Shown here one piece after another: positions 45,743 to 54,787 of a stretch of 64,000 nucleotides of DNA. The stretch is from Cellulomonas sp. Root930 (GTDB lineage Bacteria > Actinomycetota > Actinomycetes > Actinomycetales > Cellulomonadaceae): NCBI GenBank assembly GCA_001429255.1, contig LMJI01000001.1, positions 2,387,573-2,451,572 of the forward strand. Direction: 5' to 3'. Each line of letters starts with the position of its first letter. The first letter of the stretch is position 1. The position numbers were made by a program, and so were the translations under genes. The notes beneath the pieces were generated by a model. It did no database searches. It saw only the letters and a program-made list of their open reading frames with translations, and was not told where the DNA came from.

Positions 45743-47059
45743 ATGAACGATCTGCTGTACGTCAACGGTGGCACCCCGCTCTCGGGGGAGATCACCGTCC
45801 GCGGTGCCAAGAACTTCGTCTCGAAGGCGATGGTCGCGGCGCTGCTGGGTGAGACGCCCAGCGTCCTGCGCAACGTCCCGCAGATCCGCGACGTGGCCGT
45901 GGTCACCGGCCTGCTCGAGCTGCACGGGGTGAAGGTCGACGCCGACGCCGAGGCGGGCGTCCTGCACCTCGACCCCACCGACGTCGAGTCGGCGCACGTC
46001 GCGGACATCGACACCCACGCGGGGTCGAGCCGCATCCCGATCCTGTTCTGCGGGCCGCTGCTGCACCGGCTGGGCGAGGCGTTCATCCCGGACCTGGGCG
46101 GCTGCCGGATCGGCGACCGGCCGATCAACTACCACCTCGACATCCTGCGGCAGTTCGGCGCGGTCGTGGACAAGACCGACAACGGCATCCACATCCGCGC
46201 GCCGCGGCGCCTCCAGGGCACCAAGATCGCGTTGCCGTACCCGAGCGTGGGCGCCACCGAGCAGCTGCTGCTCACCGCCGTGCGCGCCGAGGGCATCACC
46301 GAGCTCTCGAACGCCGCGATCGAGCCCGAGATCATGGATCTGATCAACGTGCTCCAGAAGATGGGCGCGATCATCTCCGTCGACACGGACCGCGTGATCC
46401 GGATCGAGGGCGTCGACCGCCTGATCGGCTTCCGGCACACCGCCCTGTCGGACCGCATCGAGGCGGCGTCCTGGGCGTCGGCTGCGCTGGCCACCGGCGG
46501 GGACATCGTCGTCCGCGGCGCCACCCAGCCCGAGATGACCACGTTCCTCAACACGTTCCGCAAGGTCGGCGGCGAGTTCGCGATCGACGACGACGGGATC
46601 CGCTTCTTCCACCCCGGTGGGGACCTGCGCTCGATCACGCTCGAGACCGACGTGCACCCCGGGTTCATGACGGACTGGCAGCAGCCGCTCGTCGTCGCGC
46701 TCACGCAGGCCAAGGGCCTGTCGATCGTGCACGAGACCGTCTATGAGAACCGCTTCGGCTTCACGGACGCCCTCGTCGGCATGGGCGCGACGATCCAGGT
46801 CTACAAGGAGTGCCTGGGCGGGCGGCCGTGCCGGTTCGGGCAGCGGAACTTCTTCCACTCCGCGGTGATCTCCGGCCCGACGCCGCTGTCCGCGGCGGAC
46901 ATCGAGGTGCCGGACCTGCGCGGAGGGTTCAGCCACCTGATCGCCGCGCTGGCGGCCAAGGGCACCTCGTCGGTACGCGGGATCAGCCTGATCGACCGTG
47001 GGTACGAGCGGTTCACCGAGAAGCTCGAGGCGCTCGGCGCCGAGTTCAGCCGCGACTGA
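45743..47059 (+). CDS. murA: UDP-N-acetylglucosamine 1-carboxyvinyltransferase MurA
   Basis: MurA transfers enolpyruvate from PEP to UDP-GlcNAc, the first committed step of peptidoglycan synthesis. The 438-residue protein has the N-terminal RGAKN motif (catalytic Lys), the loop GGCRIGDRP with the PEP-binding cysteine at C121, and the C-terminal DLRGGFSHLIAALAAKG block. The active-site cysteine is retained, so fosfomycin sensitivity would be expected from the sequence. The ATG is 6 nt after GACGAT, with no ribosome-binding site, suggesting a leaderless transcript. Confidence 0.95.
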   Translation: MNDLLYVNGGTPLSGEITVRGAKNFVSKAMVAALLGETPSVLRNVPQIRDVAVVTGLLELHGVKVDADAEAGVLHLDPTDVESAHVADIDTHAGSSRIPILFCGPLLHRLGEAFIPDLGGCRIGDRPINYHLDILRQFGAVVDKTDNGIHIRAPRRLQGTKIALPYPSVGATEQLLLTAVRAEGITELSNAAIEPEIMDLINVLQKMGAIISVDTDRVIRIEGVDRLIGFRHTALSDRIEAASWASAALATGGDIVVRGATQPEMTTFLNTFRKVGGEFAIDDDGIRFFHPGGDLRSITLETDVHPGFMTDWQQPLVVALTQAKGLSIVHETVYENRFGFTDALVGMGATIQVYKECLGGRPCRFGQRNFFHSAVISGPTPLSAADIEVPDLRGGFSHLIAALAAKGTSSVRGISLIDRGYERFTEKLEALGAEFSRD

Positions 47060-47077
47060 CAGGTAGCATCGGCTCCC

Positions 47078-47842
47078 GTGCAACCGCCGGCCAGATCCAA
47101 CCGCGCCTACCGCTACGTCGCCCATGTGGTGCGTCCTCTGCTGCGCGCGATGACGCGTCACGACTGGCGCGGGACCGAGAACTTCCCGCGCGAGCGCGGC
47201 TTCATCGTCGCCTCGAACCACATGACGAACATCGACCCGCTGACGTTCGCGCACTTCCTGTGGGACAACGGCGTCGCGCCCAAGATCCTGGCCAAGGCGC
47301 CTCTGTTCAAGATCCCGGTGCTCGCGGGGATCCTGCGCGCGACGGGGCAGATCCCGGTCTACCGCAACTCCTCGTCGGCGGGGGAGTCGCTCACGGCGGC
47401 CATCACCGCGATCGGCGAGGGTGACGTCGTCGCGGTCTTCCCCGAGGGCACGCTCACCCGGGACCCGGACCTGTGGCCCATGGTCGGCAAGACGGGCATC
47501 GCGCGACTGGCCCTGAGTACCGAGGCGCCGGTCATCCCCGTCGCCCAGTGGGGGCCCCAGCTGCTGCTCGGCCGCTACAAGAAGCTGCTCAAGCCGTTCC
47601 CGCGCAAGCTGGTCACGGTGGTCGCCGGCCCGCCGGTCGACCTCTCCGACCTGTACGGACGCCCGCACGACACCGCGACCCTGCGCGAGGCGACCGAGCG
47701 CGTGATGTCCGCGATCACCGCGCTGCTCGCGGACATCCGTGACGAGGAGCCCCCGGCGATCCGCTACGACATGCGCAAGCCCACGGCCCAGGGCGAGAAG
47801 AGGGTCGGCGGCGACCACGCGACCCACCCCGAGCTGCCGTGA
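47078..47842 (+). CDS. plsC: 1-acyl-sn-glycerol-3-phosphate acyltransferase family protein
   Basis: This is a 254-residue PlsC-type acyltransferase. The NHx4D motif (SNHMTNID, near residues 47-53) and FPEGT (about 122-126) are the catalytic and substrate-binding blocks. Such enzymes acylate lysophosphatidic acid to phosphatidic acid. The C-terminal 50 residues are polar and variable. GTG at 47078 follows TAGCAT by 8 nt. Its stop overlaps gpsA by 4 bp, linking two steps of phospholipid synthesis. Confidence 0.92.
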   Translation: MQPPARSNRAYRYVAHVVRPLLRAMTRHDWRGTENFPRERGFIVASNHMTNIDPLTFAHFLWDNGVAPKILAKAPLFKIPVLAGILRATGQIPVYRNSSSAGESLTAAITAIGEGDVVAVFPEGTLTRDPDLWPMVGKTGIARLALSTEAPVIPVAQWGPQLLLGRYKKLLKPFPRKLVTVVAGPPVDLSDLYGRPHDTATLREATERVMSAITALLADIRDEEPPAIRYDMRKPTAQGEKRVGGDHATHPELP

Positions 47843-48891
47843 CGGCGGACCAGGTGGCGCAGGACCGTCCCGACGTTCCCGGTTCCCCGCGCCTGCGCGC
47901 TGCGGTGCTGGGCGCGGGAGCGTGGGGAACCACCTTCGCGGCCGTCATGGCCGACGCCGGGTGCGAGGTGACCGTCTGGGGCCGCGACGAGAAGGTGTGC
48001 CGGCAGATCGCCGACGAGCACCGCAACGAGGCCTACCTGCCCGGCGTCGAGCTCCCTGCGCGCGTCACGGCCTCGCACGACGCGCGAGCGGTCCTCGCGG
48101 GCGCCGACGTCGTCGCGGTCGCGATCCCGTCGCAGAGCGCGCGCGCGACGCTCACGCCGCTGGCCGACGCCGTGGCCGGGCACGCCGTGGCGGTCTCGCT
48201 GATGAAGGGCGTCGAGCTCTCGACCGACCGCCGCATGAGCGAGGTCGTCGCCGAGTCGCTCGGGATCCCGGCGGACCGCATCGCGGTCGTCTCCGGGCCC
48301 AACCTGGCGCTCGAGATCGCCCACCGTCAGCCGACCGCGACGGTCGTGGCCTCGACCAGCGAGGCGACCGCGCAGCTGGTCGCGCGCGCGTGCGCCTCGG
48401 CCTACTTCCGCCCGTACACCAACGACGACGTCGTCGGCGTGGAGCTGTGCGGGGCCGTCAAGAACGTCATCGCGCTCGCCGTGGGGATCTCGCAGGGGCG
48501 TGGCCTCGGCTACAACACCATGGCGACGGTCATCACGCGCGGACTCGTCGAGATCACCCGGCTCGGGCTCGCCCTCGGCGCCGACGCGGACACCTTCCCC
48601 GGCCTGGCCGGCCTCGGCGACCTCATGGCCACCTGTGCCTCGCCCGACTCGCGCAACCACACCCTCGGCGGTCACATCGGGCGCGGCATGACGCTCGAGG
48701 AGGCGATCTCGGCCACCGGCGGCACCGCGGAGGGCGTGAAGTCGAGCCGCTCGGTCCTCGAGCTCGCGACGACGCTGGGGGTGGAGATGCCGATCACGTC
48801 CGCCGTGGTGCGGGTGCTGCACGAGGGGCTCCCCGTCGACCAGCTGGCCGCGCTCCTGCTCGCGCGGCCGCACAAGGCCGAAGGGGCCTAG
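47839..48891 (+). CDS. gpsA: NAD(P)-dependent glycerol-3-phosphate dehydrogenase GpsA
   Basis: GpsA reduces dihydroxyacetone phosphate to sn-glycerol-3-phosphate for lipid synthesis. The 350-residue protein has the dinucleotide loop VLGAGAWGTTFA, VSLMKGVE, the SGPNLALEIA block and the catalytic-lysine region CGAVKNVIALAVGISQGRGLG. The GTG is translationally coupled to plsC. Its stop shares the CTAG at 48888-48891 with the stop of the convergent PLP enzyme. Confidence 0.96.
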   Translation: MTADQVAQDRPDVPGSPRLRAAVLGAGAWGTTFAAVMADAGCEVTVWGRDEKVCRQIADEHRNEAYLPGVELPARVTASHDARAVLAGADVVAVAIPSQSARATLTPLADAVAGHAVAVSLMKGVELSTDRRMSEVVAESLGIPADRIAVVSGPNLALEIAHRQPTATVVASTSEATAQLVARACASAYFRPYTNDDVVGVELCGAVKNVIALAVGISQGRGLGYNTMATVITRGLVEITRLGLALGADADTFPGLAGLGDLMATCASPDSRNHTLGGHIGRGMTLEEAISATGGTAEGVKSSRSVLELATTLGVEMPITSAVVRVLHEGLPVDQLAALLLARPHKAEGA

Positions 48892-50051
48892 AGCGAGTCC
48901 AGCGCCTGCGCCAGGTCCCGCCAGAGGTCCTCGACGTCCTCGACGCCGACCGACATCCGCAGCAGGTCCTCGGGCACGGTGGCCGACTCGGTGGCGAACC
49001 GGCGACGGCGCTCCAGCGTCGACTCGACGCCGCCGAGGCTCGTCGCGGGCACCCAGAGCCGCAGCGCCGCCACGACCGCGTCCGCCGCGCCGGGTCCGCC
49101 GTGCGGACGAAGGCCGATGATCGCCCCGAAGCCGTCCATCAGCCGCGCAGCGCGCTCGTGGCCGGGGTCGGCGGGCAGGCTCGGGTGCCGGACCTCCGCG
49201 ACGGCCGGGTGCTCGCTCAGGCGGCGGGCCAGCTCGGCGGCATTCTCCTGGGCGCGTTCGACGCGCAGCGCGAGGGTGCGCACGCCACGCAGCGCGAGCC
49301 ACACCTCTAACGGACCCGCGATCGAGCCGTGCAGCGTCCGGTACGCGTGCAGCCGGGCGTGCAGCCCGTCGTCGTCCGCCAGCGCGGCACCCAGCACCAC
49401 GTCGGTGTGCCCGGCGAGGTACTTGGTGACGGAGTGCACGACGACGTCGGCGCCGTGCTCGAACGGCCGCTGGACCAGAGGCGTGGCGAAGGTGTTGTCG
49501 ACGCCGACGAGCGCGCCGACCGCGTGCGCGGCCTCGACCAGCGCCGGCAGGTCGGCGACCTCGAGCATGGGGTTGGTCGGCGTCTCGACCCAGAGCATCG
49601 ACGCGGTCCGGGGCTCGCTCAGGGCGGCCACCACGGCGTCGGTGTCGGCGATGTCGACCAGGGTCACGTCGATCCCGAGCCGCTCACGCAGGTCCTGCGC
49701 GTAGCCGAGCGTCACCTGGTAGGCGTGCCGCGGCAGGACGAGCCGGCCGCCCGGGGGGACGAGGGACAGCGCCGCGGCGATCGCGGCCATGCCCGACCCG
49801 AAGACCAACGCGGGGTGGGCGGAGCCCTCCAGCGTGCCGAGCGTCTCCTCGAAGGGGTGCCACGTGGCAGCGTCCATGCGGCCGTACAGCGGCTCGCCGG
49901 CGCCGGGCGCACCCTGCGAGACGAACGTGGACGAGAGGATCACGGGAGGGTTCACGGGGGCACCCTGGAGGCGCTCCGGCCGGCCGGCCGCGACGACGAG
50001 CGTCGCGGGGGAGAGGGCGTCGGCAGCGTGCGGGTGGCTCGGCGAGGTCAC
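48888..50051 (-). CDS. Cystathionine gamma-synthase/lyase family PLP enzyme
   Basis: This is a 387-residue Cys/Met-metabolism PLP enzyme. The PLP lysine is in HSVTKYLAGHTDVVLG, the phosphate-binding loop is GSGMAAI, and WVETPTNPMLEVAD is conserved. The family includes cystathionine gamma-synthase, gamma-lyase and O-acetylhomoserine sulfhydrylase; residue inspection alone does not separate them. GTG at 50051 lies 6 nt after TACCCT on the minus strand. A link with sahH-derived homocysteine is possible but unproven. Confidence 0.88.
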   Translation of the reverse strand: MTSPSHPHAADALSPATLVVAAGRPERLQGAPVNPPVILSSTFVSQGAPGAGEPLYGRMDAATWHPFEETLGTLEGSAHPALVFGSGMAAIAAALSLVPPGGRLVLPRHAYQVTLGYAQDLRERLGIDVTLVDIADTDAVVAALSEPRTASMLWVETPTNPMLEVADLPALVEAAHAVGALVGVDNTFATPLVQRPFEHGADVVVHSVTKYLAGHTDVVLGAALADDDGLHARLHAYRTLHGSIAGPLEVWLALRGVRTLALRVERAQENAAELARRLSEHPAVAEVRHPSLPADPGHERAARLMDGFGAIIGLRPHGGPGAADAVVAALRLWVPATSLGGVESTLERRRRFATESATVPEDLLRMSVGVEDVEDLWRDLAQALDSL

Positions 50052-50057
50052 CGCCGC

Positions 50058-50063
50058 AGGGTA
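50058..50063 (-). promoter_or_regulatory. -10 element for the PLP enzyme gene (leaderless start)
   Basis: TACCCT on the minus strand ends 6 nt before the GTG at 50051. The divergent ddl gene has TAGGGT at 50143-50148, 8 nt before its ATG. Confidence 0.4.
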
Positions 50064-50156
50064 CCCGTCGACTGTTCCGTGGGTTGTCCCACGGATGCGG
50101 TCGCGCACGCGGAAGGAGCCCGGTCCAGGTCGGTCCGGCAGGTAGGGTCGGGCGCG

Positions 50157-51326
50157 ATGGACGCCACCTCCCAGCCCTCGGGCCACGACGACACCCCTGC
50201 GCCGACCCCCGGGGCGGGCCGCCGCCCACGCGTGATGGTCCTGTTCGGCGGGCGCTCCGGCGAGCACGCGATCAGCTGCGCGACCGCCGGTGGCGTGCTG
50301 CACGCCATCGACCGCGACCGCTACGACGTCCTCGCCGTCGGGATCACCCCCGCCGGGCGCTGGGTGCTGGCGGACGACGACCCCGACCGCTGGGCGATCG
50401 TCGACGGACGCCTGCCGCAGGTCGAGGACACCGCCGCGCACGTGCTGCTCCCGCAGGCCGTCGACGACCGCGACGTGCAGGTGCTCGAGGCCGGCCGGCT
50501 GCCGCGCGTGCTCGGCGAGGTCGACGTCGTGTTCCCGCTCCTGCACGGTCCCTTCGGCGAGGACGGCACCCTGCAGGGCATGCTCGAGCTGGCCGACGTC
50601 CGGTACGTCGGTGCCGGCGTGCTCGCGTCCGCGGTCGGCATGGACAAGCACATGATGAAGCTGGTGCTCGCCGGTCACGGGCTGCCTGTCGGCCCGTTCC
50701 GCGTGGTGCTCCCCGGTGAGCTGGACCGCGACCCCGAGGAGGTGACGGCTCGCATCGCCGAGCTCGGCCTCCCGCTGTTCGTCAAGCCCGCTCGCGCCGG
50801 CTCGAGCCTGGGCATCTCCCGCGTCACGGACCTGGCGGACCTGCCCGCCGCCATCGCGGCGGCGCAGGAGCACGACCCCAAGGTCATCGTCGAGGCGGCG
50901 ATCGTCGGCCGCGAGATCGAGTGCGGGGTCCTGGGCGGTCACGACGGCGAGCGGGCTCGGGCGTCGCTGCCGGGCGAGATCGTCGTCACCGACCCGAGGC
51001 ACGACTTCTACGACTTCGAGGCCAAGTACCTCGACGAGGCCGGCGTCACGCTCGCCTGCCCCGCCGACCTGCCGCAGGGGATCGTCGAGGCGGTCCGGGA
51101 CGTCGCGGTGCGGACGTTCGAGGCCGTGGGCTGCGAGGGGCTCGCGCGGGTGGACGTGTTCGTCACGCCCGACGGGGACGTCGTCGTCAACGAGATCAAC
51201 ACGATGCCCGGGTTCACGCCGTTCTCGATGTACCCGCGCATGTGGGAGGCGTCCGGCGTGGGCTACGCCGAGCTCGTCGACGAGCTCCTCCGCCTCGCGC
51301 TCGCGCGACCCACCGGACTGCGTTGA
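50157..51326 (+). CDS. ddl: D-alanine--D-alanine ligase
   Basis: Ddl joins two D-alanines with ATP for the peptidoglycan precursor. The 389-residue ATP-grasp enzyme has an N-terminal domain starting VMVLFGGRSGEHAISC, HGPFGEDGTLQG, the ATP-binding lysine strand LFVKPARAGSSLGISRV, and the metal site VNEINTMPGFT. It has a disordered 22-residue N-terminal extension. ATG at 50157 lies 8 nt after TAGGGT. It is well placed with murA for wall synthesis although not in its operon. Confidence 0.96.
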   Translation: MDATSQPSGHDDTPAPTPGAGRRPRVMVLFGGRSGEHAISCATAGGVLHAIDRDRYDVLAVGITPAGRWVLADDDPDRWAIVDGRLPQVEDTAAHVLLPQAVDDRDVQVLEAGRLPRVLGEVDVVFPLLHGPFGEDGTLQGMLELADVRYVGAGVLASAVGMDKHMMKLVLAGHGLPVGPFRVVLPGELDRDPEEVTARIAELGLPLFVKPARAGSSLGISRVTDLADLPAAIAAAQEHDPKVIVEAAIVGREIECGVLGGHDGERARASLPGEIVVTDPRHDFYDFEAKYLDEAGVTLACPADLPQGIVEAVRDVAVRTFEAVGCEGLARVDVFVTPDGDVVVNEINTMPGFTPFSMYPRMWEASGVGYAELVDELLRLALARPTGLR

Positions 51327-51572
51327 GCCTGTGAGGCCGACCACAGCCGCGCGGGTTACGCTTCGCCCATTCGTGGTGGATCGGTCGGCGACACCGTGGT
51401 CGTGGCCGCCAGTCGTCCCCATCACCGTCGGGACGCCTCGCCGGCGCCCCACCGCACTCCCGACCGCGGGTGCGACGCCAGGCCGACACGCAGTGACGGC
51501 TCTCCGCAGATCGGTAGTGACCGTCATGGGTGCCCTCCACGCCGCCACGTCCTCCGTTCCCGGCAGCCCCGC

Positions 51573-52652
51573 ATGAGCGCCGCCGTGTCCCCGCCGCCGG
51601 CCGCGCCGCCGCGCGCGGCAGCCAACGCGCAGGACTACACCGCACTGGCGGCCTACGTGCGCGAGTCCGGCCTGCTGAAGCGCCGCTACGGCTACTACTG
51701 GACGCGCCTGATCGCGGCCGTCCTGGCGTTCGCCGGCATCTGGGTGGCCGTCGTGCTCGTCGGCAACTCCTGGTGGCAGCTCGCGGTCGCCGCGGCTATG
51801 GCGGTCGTCCTGACGCAGATCGCCTTCCTCGGCCACGACAGCGCGCACCGGCAGATCTTCAAGTCGGGTGCGTGGAACGACTGGACCTCCCGCATCCTCG
51901 CCGGCGGCTTCGCCGGTCTGAGCCACACGTGGTGGCGCAACAAGCACAACCGGCACCACGCCTCGCCCAACCAGCAGGGCACGGACCCGGACATCGCGCC
52001 GGGCGTCGTCGTGTGGACCGCGGACGCGCTGGCCGAGCACTCCGGCTTGCGGGCCTGGTTCGGCCGCAACCAGGGCTGGTTCTTCTTCCCGCTGCTCATG
52101 CTCGAGGGCCTGAGCCTGCACGTGTCGAGCGTCCGGCTGCTGCTGGCCAAGGGGACGGTGCCGCACCGCTGGGTCGAGGCGCCGATCGTCATCACCCGGC
52201 TCGCGCTGTACGTGGGCGTGCTGTTCTGGGTGCTCCCGCCCGGCAAGGCCGCCGCGTTCATCGGCGTCCAGATGGCGCTGTTCGGCGTGCTGCTCGGCGG
52301 CTCGTTCGCGCCCAACCACAAGGGCATGCCGATCATCCCCGCCGGCATGAAGGTCGACTTCCTGCGTCGGCAGGTGATCACCTCGCGCAACATCAAGGGC
52401 GGGGTCGCGGTCGACTTCGTGATGGGCGGCCTGAACTACCAGGTTGAGCACCACCTGTTCCCGAGCATGCCGCGCCCCAACCTCAAGCACGTGCAGCCCG
52501 TGGTCCGCGACTACTGCGAGCAGCTCGGCGTGAAGTACACGGAGGTCGGGTTCTTCCGGTCCTACCGGATCATCGTCGAGTACCTCAACCGCGTCGGGCT
52601 CGCGGACCGTGCGGCGTTCGACTGCCCGGTCGCCGCGCAGTACGGGCGCTGA
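51573..52652 (+). CDS. Fatty acid desaturase (acyl-lipid/acyl-CoA type)
   Basis: This is a 359-residue membrane di-iron desaturase. The three histidine boxes are GHDSAH, NKHNRHHASPN and VEHHLFPSMPRPN. Hydrophobic pairs lie near 48-90 and 205-245. The last box of the QxEHH type and the length resemble DesA3/delta-9 and front-end-like enzymes without a cytochrome b5 domain. ATG at 51573 is the first start giving the family N-terminus. The 246 bp upstream carry TACGCT (about 51356-51361) as a possible -10 and no convincing gene. Confidence 0.9.
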   Translation: MSAAVSPPPAAPPRAAANAQDYTALAAYVRESGLLKRRYGYYWTRLIAAVLAFAGIWVAVVLVGNSWWQLAVAAAMAVVLTQIAFLGHDSAHRQIFKSGAWNDWTSRILAGGFAGLSHTWWRNKHNRHHASPNQQGTDPDIAPGVVVWTADALAEHSGLRAWFGRNQGWFFFPLLMLEGLSLHVSSVRLLLAKGTVPHRWVEAPIVITRLALYVGVLFWVLPPGKAAAFIGVQMALFGVLLGGSFAPNHKGMPIIPAGMKVDFLRRQVITSRNIKGGVAVDFVMGGLNYQVEHHLFPSMPRPNLKHVQPVVRDYCEQLGVKYTEVGFFRSYRIIVEYLNRVGLADRAAFDCPVAAQYGR

Positions 52653-52656
52653 CCGG

Positions 52657-53136
52657 CTACACGCAGGAGCGGACGGCCTCCGTCAGGGCGACGGCGGGAC
52701 CCAGTTGGTCGACGAACGCGGTCGAGCGTTCGTCGGCGACCTCGGCCGGCACGTGCAGCTCGACCGCGGGCTCGCGGCCGTAGGTGGTGAACGTCCAGCC
52801 GCCGTCGCCGTCCTCGACGATGACCCAGTCGATGCTCGGGCCGCCGGGCGTCTCCACGGTCTGGCAGCGCTCCGTGGTCGGGCCCAGGGGCTCGACGCCG
52901 CACCGCAGGACGACCGGCGCCGCGGTGTCGCCCCACGCCGTGGTCGCCTGGGCGTTGGTGTCGCGCTGCGGCAGCCCGTCACCGAGCGAGTCGGGCATCG
53001 CCAGCACGACCCTCGCGCACACGGGGTCGGTCGCGTCGGGGGCCACCTCCGCGGGCACCACGCTCGCGCAGCCCGACAGTGCGGCGAGGCCGGCCACCGG
53101 GGCGATCAGGAGCAGTCGTCGGCGGATCCGGGGCAC
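52657..53136 (-). CDS. DUF3515 family lipoprotein
   Basis: The 159-residue lipoprotein has a signal peptide ending in the lipobox LSGC (lipidated C23), followed by the DUF3515 domain with WGDTAAPVVLRCGVEP and WTFTTYGREPAVELHVP. Conserved cysteines in the domain may pair. Function is unknown; in actinobacteria it always neighbours ddl/thiL. GTG at 53136 follows TACGGT (minus strand) by 6 nt. It is divergent from thiL by only 47 bp. Confidence 0.88.
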   Translation of the reverse strand: MPRIRRRLLLIAPVAGLAALSGCASVVPAEVAPDATDPVCARVVLAMPDSLGDGLPQRDTNAQATTAWGDTAAPVVLRCGVEPLGPTTERCQTVETPGGPSIDWVIVEDGDGGWTFTTYGREPAVELHVPAEVADERSTAFVDQLGPAVALTEAVRSCV

Positions 53137-53142
53137 CGGCCC

Positions 53143-53148
53143 ACCGTA
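53143..53148 (-). promoter_or_regulatory. -10 element for the DUF3515 gene (leaderless start)
   Basis: TACGGT on the minus strand lies 6 nt before the GTG at 53136. Confidence 0.45.
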
Positions 53149-53171
53149 ACCCGTGCACGGCGCCGACCCTC

Positions 53172-53177
53172 TACCGT
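53172..53177 (+). promoter_or_regulatory. -10 element for thiL (leaderless start)
   Basis: TACCGT lies 6 nt before the GTG at 53184. The two outward -10 elements of this divergent pair are only 23 bp apart. Confidence 0.45.
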
Positions 53178-53183
53178 GTCCGG

Positions 53184-54170
53184 GTGACCGGCGACACCCC
53201 AGCACCCCCCGACGGACCCCTCGTGTCGGAGCTGTCCGAGGACGGGCTCCTGGCCCGCATCTTCCCCCTGCTGCCCGTCGGCACCGACACCGAGCTGGCC
53301 CCGGGGGACGACGCCGCCGTGGTGGCCGCACCGGACGGCCGGTTCGTGGTCACCACCGACGTGCTCGTCGAGGACCGGCACTTCCGCCGGGAGTGGTCGT
53401 CGGGCGAGGACGTCGGCCGGCGTGCCGCGGTGCAGAACCTGGCGGACGTGGCCGCGATGGGCGCGCGGCCCACGAGCCTGGTGGTCGCGCTGGTGATCCC
53501 GGGCGACCTGCCGGCGTCGTGGGTCGAGGGTCTTGCCAGAGGGCTCGCTGCCGAGTGCGCGCCGCTCGGCGTGGGCGTCGTCGGTGGCGACCTGTCCGGC
53601 GGACCCGTCGTCGTCGTCGCTGTCACCGCGCACGGCGACCTCGGCGGCCGCGCACCCGTCCTGCGCTCGGGCGCGCGACCGGGCGACCTGGTGGCGCACG
53701 CCGGGGTGGCCGGCTGGTCCGCGGCCGGTCTGGCCCTGCTGCACGCGGGTCGGGGCGAGCTGGACCTCGAGCTCGTCGGTGCGCACCTGCGGCCCGTGGC
53801 GCCCCTCGGGGCCGGCCCTGCCGCCGCGGTCGCGGGAGCGACGGCGATGCTCGACGTCTCCGACGGGATGCTGCGGGACGCGGGGCGTCTCGCGCGGGCG
53901 AGCGGCGTCGGGATCGAGCTGGACACCGCGGCGTTCGCGGGCGACCTGGGGCGGCTGCGGGCGGTCGCCGACGCGGTCGGGGTGCCGGCCGAGCGCTGGG
54001 TGCTCGACGGCGGTGAGGACCACGGCCTGCTGGCCACGTTCCCCGCCGGTGCGGTGCTGCCGGAGCCGTTCCGGGTGGTCGGCCGGGTGGTCGCGTCGGG
54101 GGAGGGGCTCGTCACCGTCGACGGCGTCGCGGCGCCCGCACGGTCCGGGTGGGACCACTTCGCCGGCTGA
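53184..54170 (+). CDS. thiL: Thiamine-monophosphate kinase ThiL
   Basis: ThiL phosphorylates thiamine monophosphate to the cofactor thiamine diphosphate. The 328-residue protein has the PurM/AIR-synthase fold. PGDDAAVV and the VTTDVLVEDRHFRREW metal block are near residues 40-75, NLADVAAMGARPTSLVVAL follows, and DVSDGMLRDAGRLA is in the second half. The GTG at 53184 has a leaderless arrangement. It converges on the GNAT gene with an 8 bp gap. Confidence 0.95.
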   Translation: MTGDTPAPPDGPLVSELSEDGLLARIFPLLPVGTDTELAPGDDAAVVAAPDGRFVVTTDVLVEDRHFRREWSSGEDVGRRAAVQNLADVAAMGARPTSLVVALVIPGDLPASWVEGLARGLAAECAPLGVGVVGGDLSGGPVVVVAVTAHGDLGGRAPVLRSGARPGDLVAHAGVAGWSAAGLALLHAGRGELDLELVGAHLRPVAPLGAGPAAAVAGATAMLDVSDGMLRDAGRLARASGVGIELDTAAFAGDLGRLRAVADAVGVPAERWVLDGGEDHGLLATFPAGAVLPEPFRVVGRVVASGEGLVTVDGVAAPARSGWDHFAG

Positions 54171-54178
54171 GCGGCCGG

Positions 54179-54703
54179 TCAGCCCCGGCGGTAGCGGACC
54201 TCGAGGAGGCTCTCGCCGCCGATGTCGTCGTAGCGGTCGATGCCGTCCGCCTGGAAGCCGTGCCGGCGGTAGAAGTGCCGGGCACGCTCGTTGTCGGCCA
54301 GGACCCAGAGCGTGATCGTCGTCGAGCTGCCGACCTCCGCGATCACGGTGCGCATCAGGTCGCGGGCGACGCCGTGGCCCCAGGTGCCCGGGTCGAGGTA
54401 GATGGAGAAGATCTCCTGGTCACCGCGCCGCGCGTCCTCGTCGCGGCTGGGGCCGACGGTGACGAAGCCGACGATGCGCTCGCCCGAGAGCGCGACCCAC
54501 GTGCGGATCTCCTCCCGCGGGCCCTCTCGCAGGTACTTCCGCCACTGCGCGATGCGGGCGTCCGCGTCCAGGGAGGCGAGGTACGCGTCGGGCACGATGC
54601 CCGCGTACGCCTCCTGCCACGACCGCACGTGCACCCGAGCGATGTCTGCGGCGTCCCCCTCGGTGGCGACCCGGATCGTCACCTCGTCCAGCTGCTCGAC
54701 CAT
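54179..54703 (-). CDS. GNAT family N-acetyltransferase
   Basis: This is a 174-residue GNAT-fold acetyltransferase. VTIRVATEGDAADIARVHVRSWQEAY is the N-terminal helix-strand unit. The acetyl-CoA loop is WGHGVARDLM and HFYRRHGFQADG is the C-terminal signature. I place the start at the ATG at 54703 (AAGGTG about 6 nt upstream); an ATG at 54733 would add 10 residues. The substrate is unknown. The terminator of rpmB separates it from that gene. Confidence 0.88.
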   Translation of the reverse strand: MVEQLDEVTIRVATEGDAADIARVHVRSWQEAYAGIVPDAYLASLDADARIAQWRKYLREGPREEIRTWVALSGERIVGFVTVGPSRDEDARRGDQEIFSIYLDPGTWGHGVARDLMRTVIAEVGSSTTITLWVLADNERARHFYRRHGFQADGIDRYDDIGGESLLEVRYRRG

Positions 54704-54736
54704 GGAGGTCACCTTGCCACACGTGTCGGGCATGGC

Positions 54737-54770
54737 GAAGGCCCATGAGGTGACAACCTCATGGGCCTTC
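54737..54770 (-). terminator. Hairpin terminator of rpmB
   Basis: This is a perfect 15 bp stem (54737-54751 with 54756-54770) with a 4 nt loop, 17 bp downstream of the rpmB stop on the minus strand. Confidence 0.75.
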
Positions 54771-54787
54771 GAGAACGTCTGGTGACG

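Noticed and set aside
51331..51576. An 81-codon frame ending in an ATGA overlap with the desaturase start
   Set aside because: The overlap arises automatically from ATGAGC. The translation is low complexity, has no ribosome-binding site and resembles nothing.
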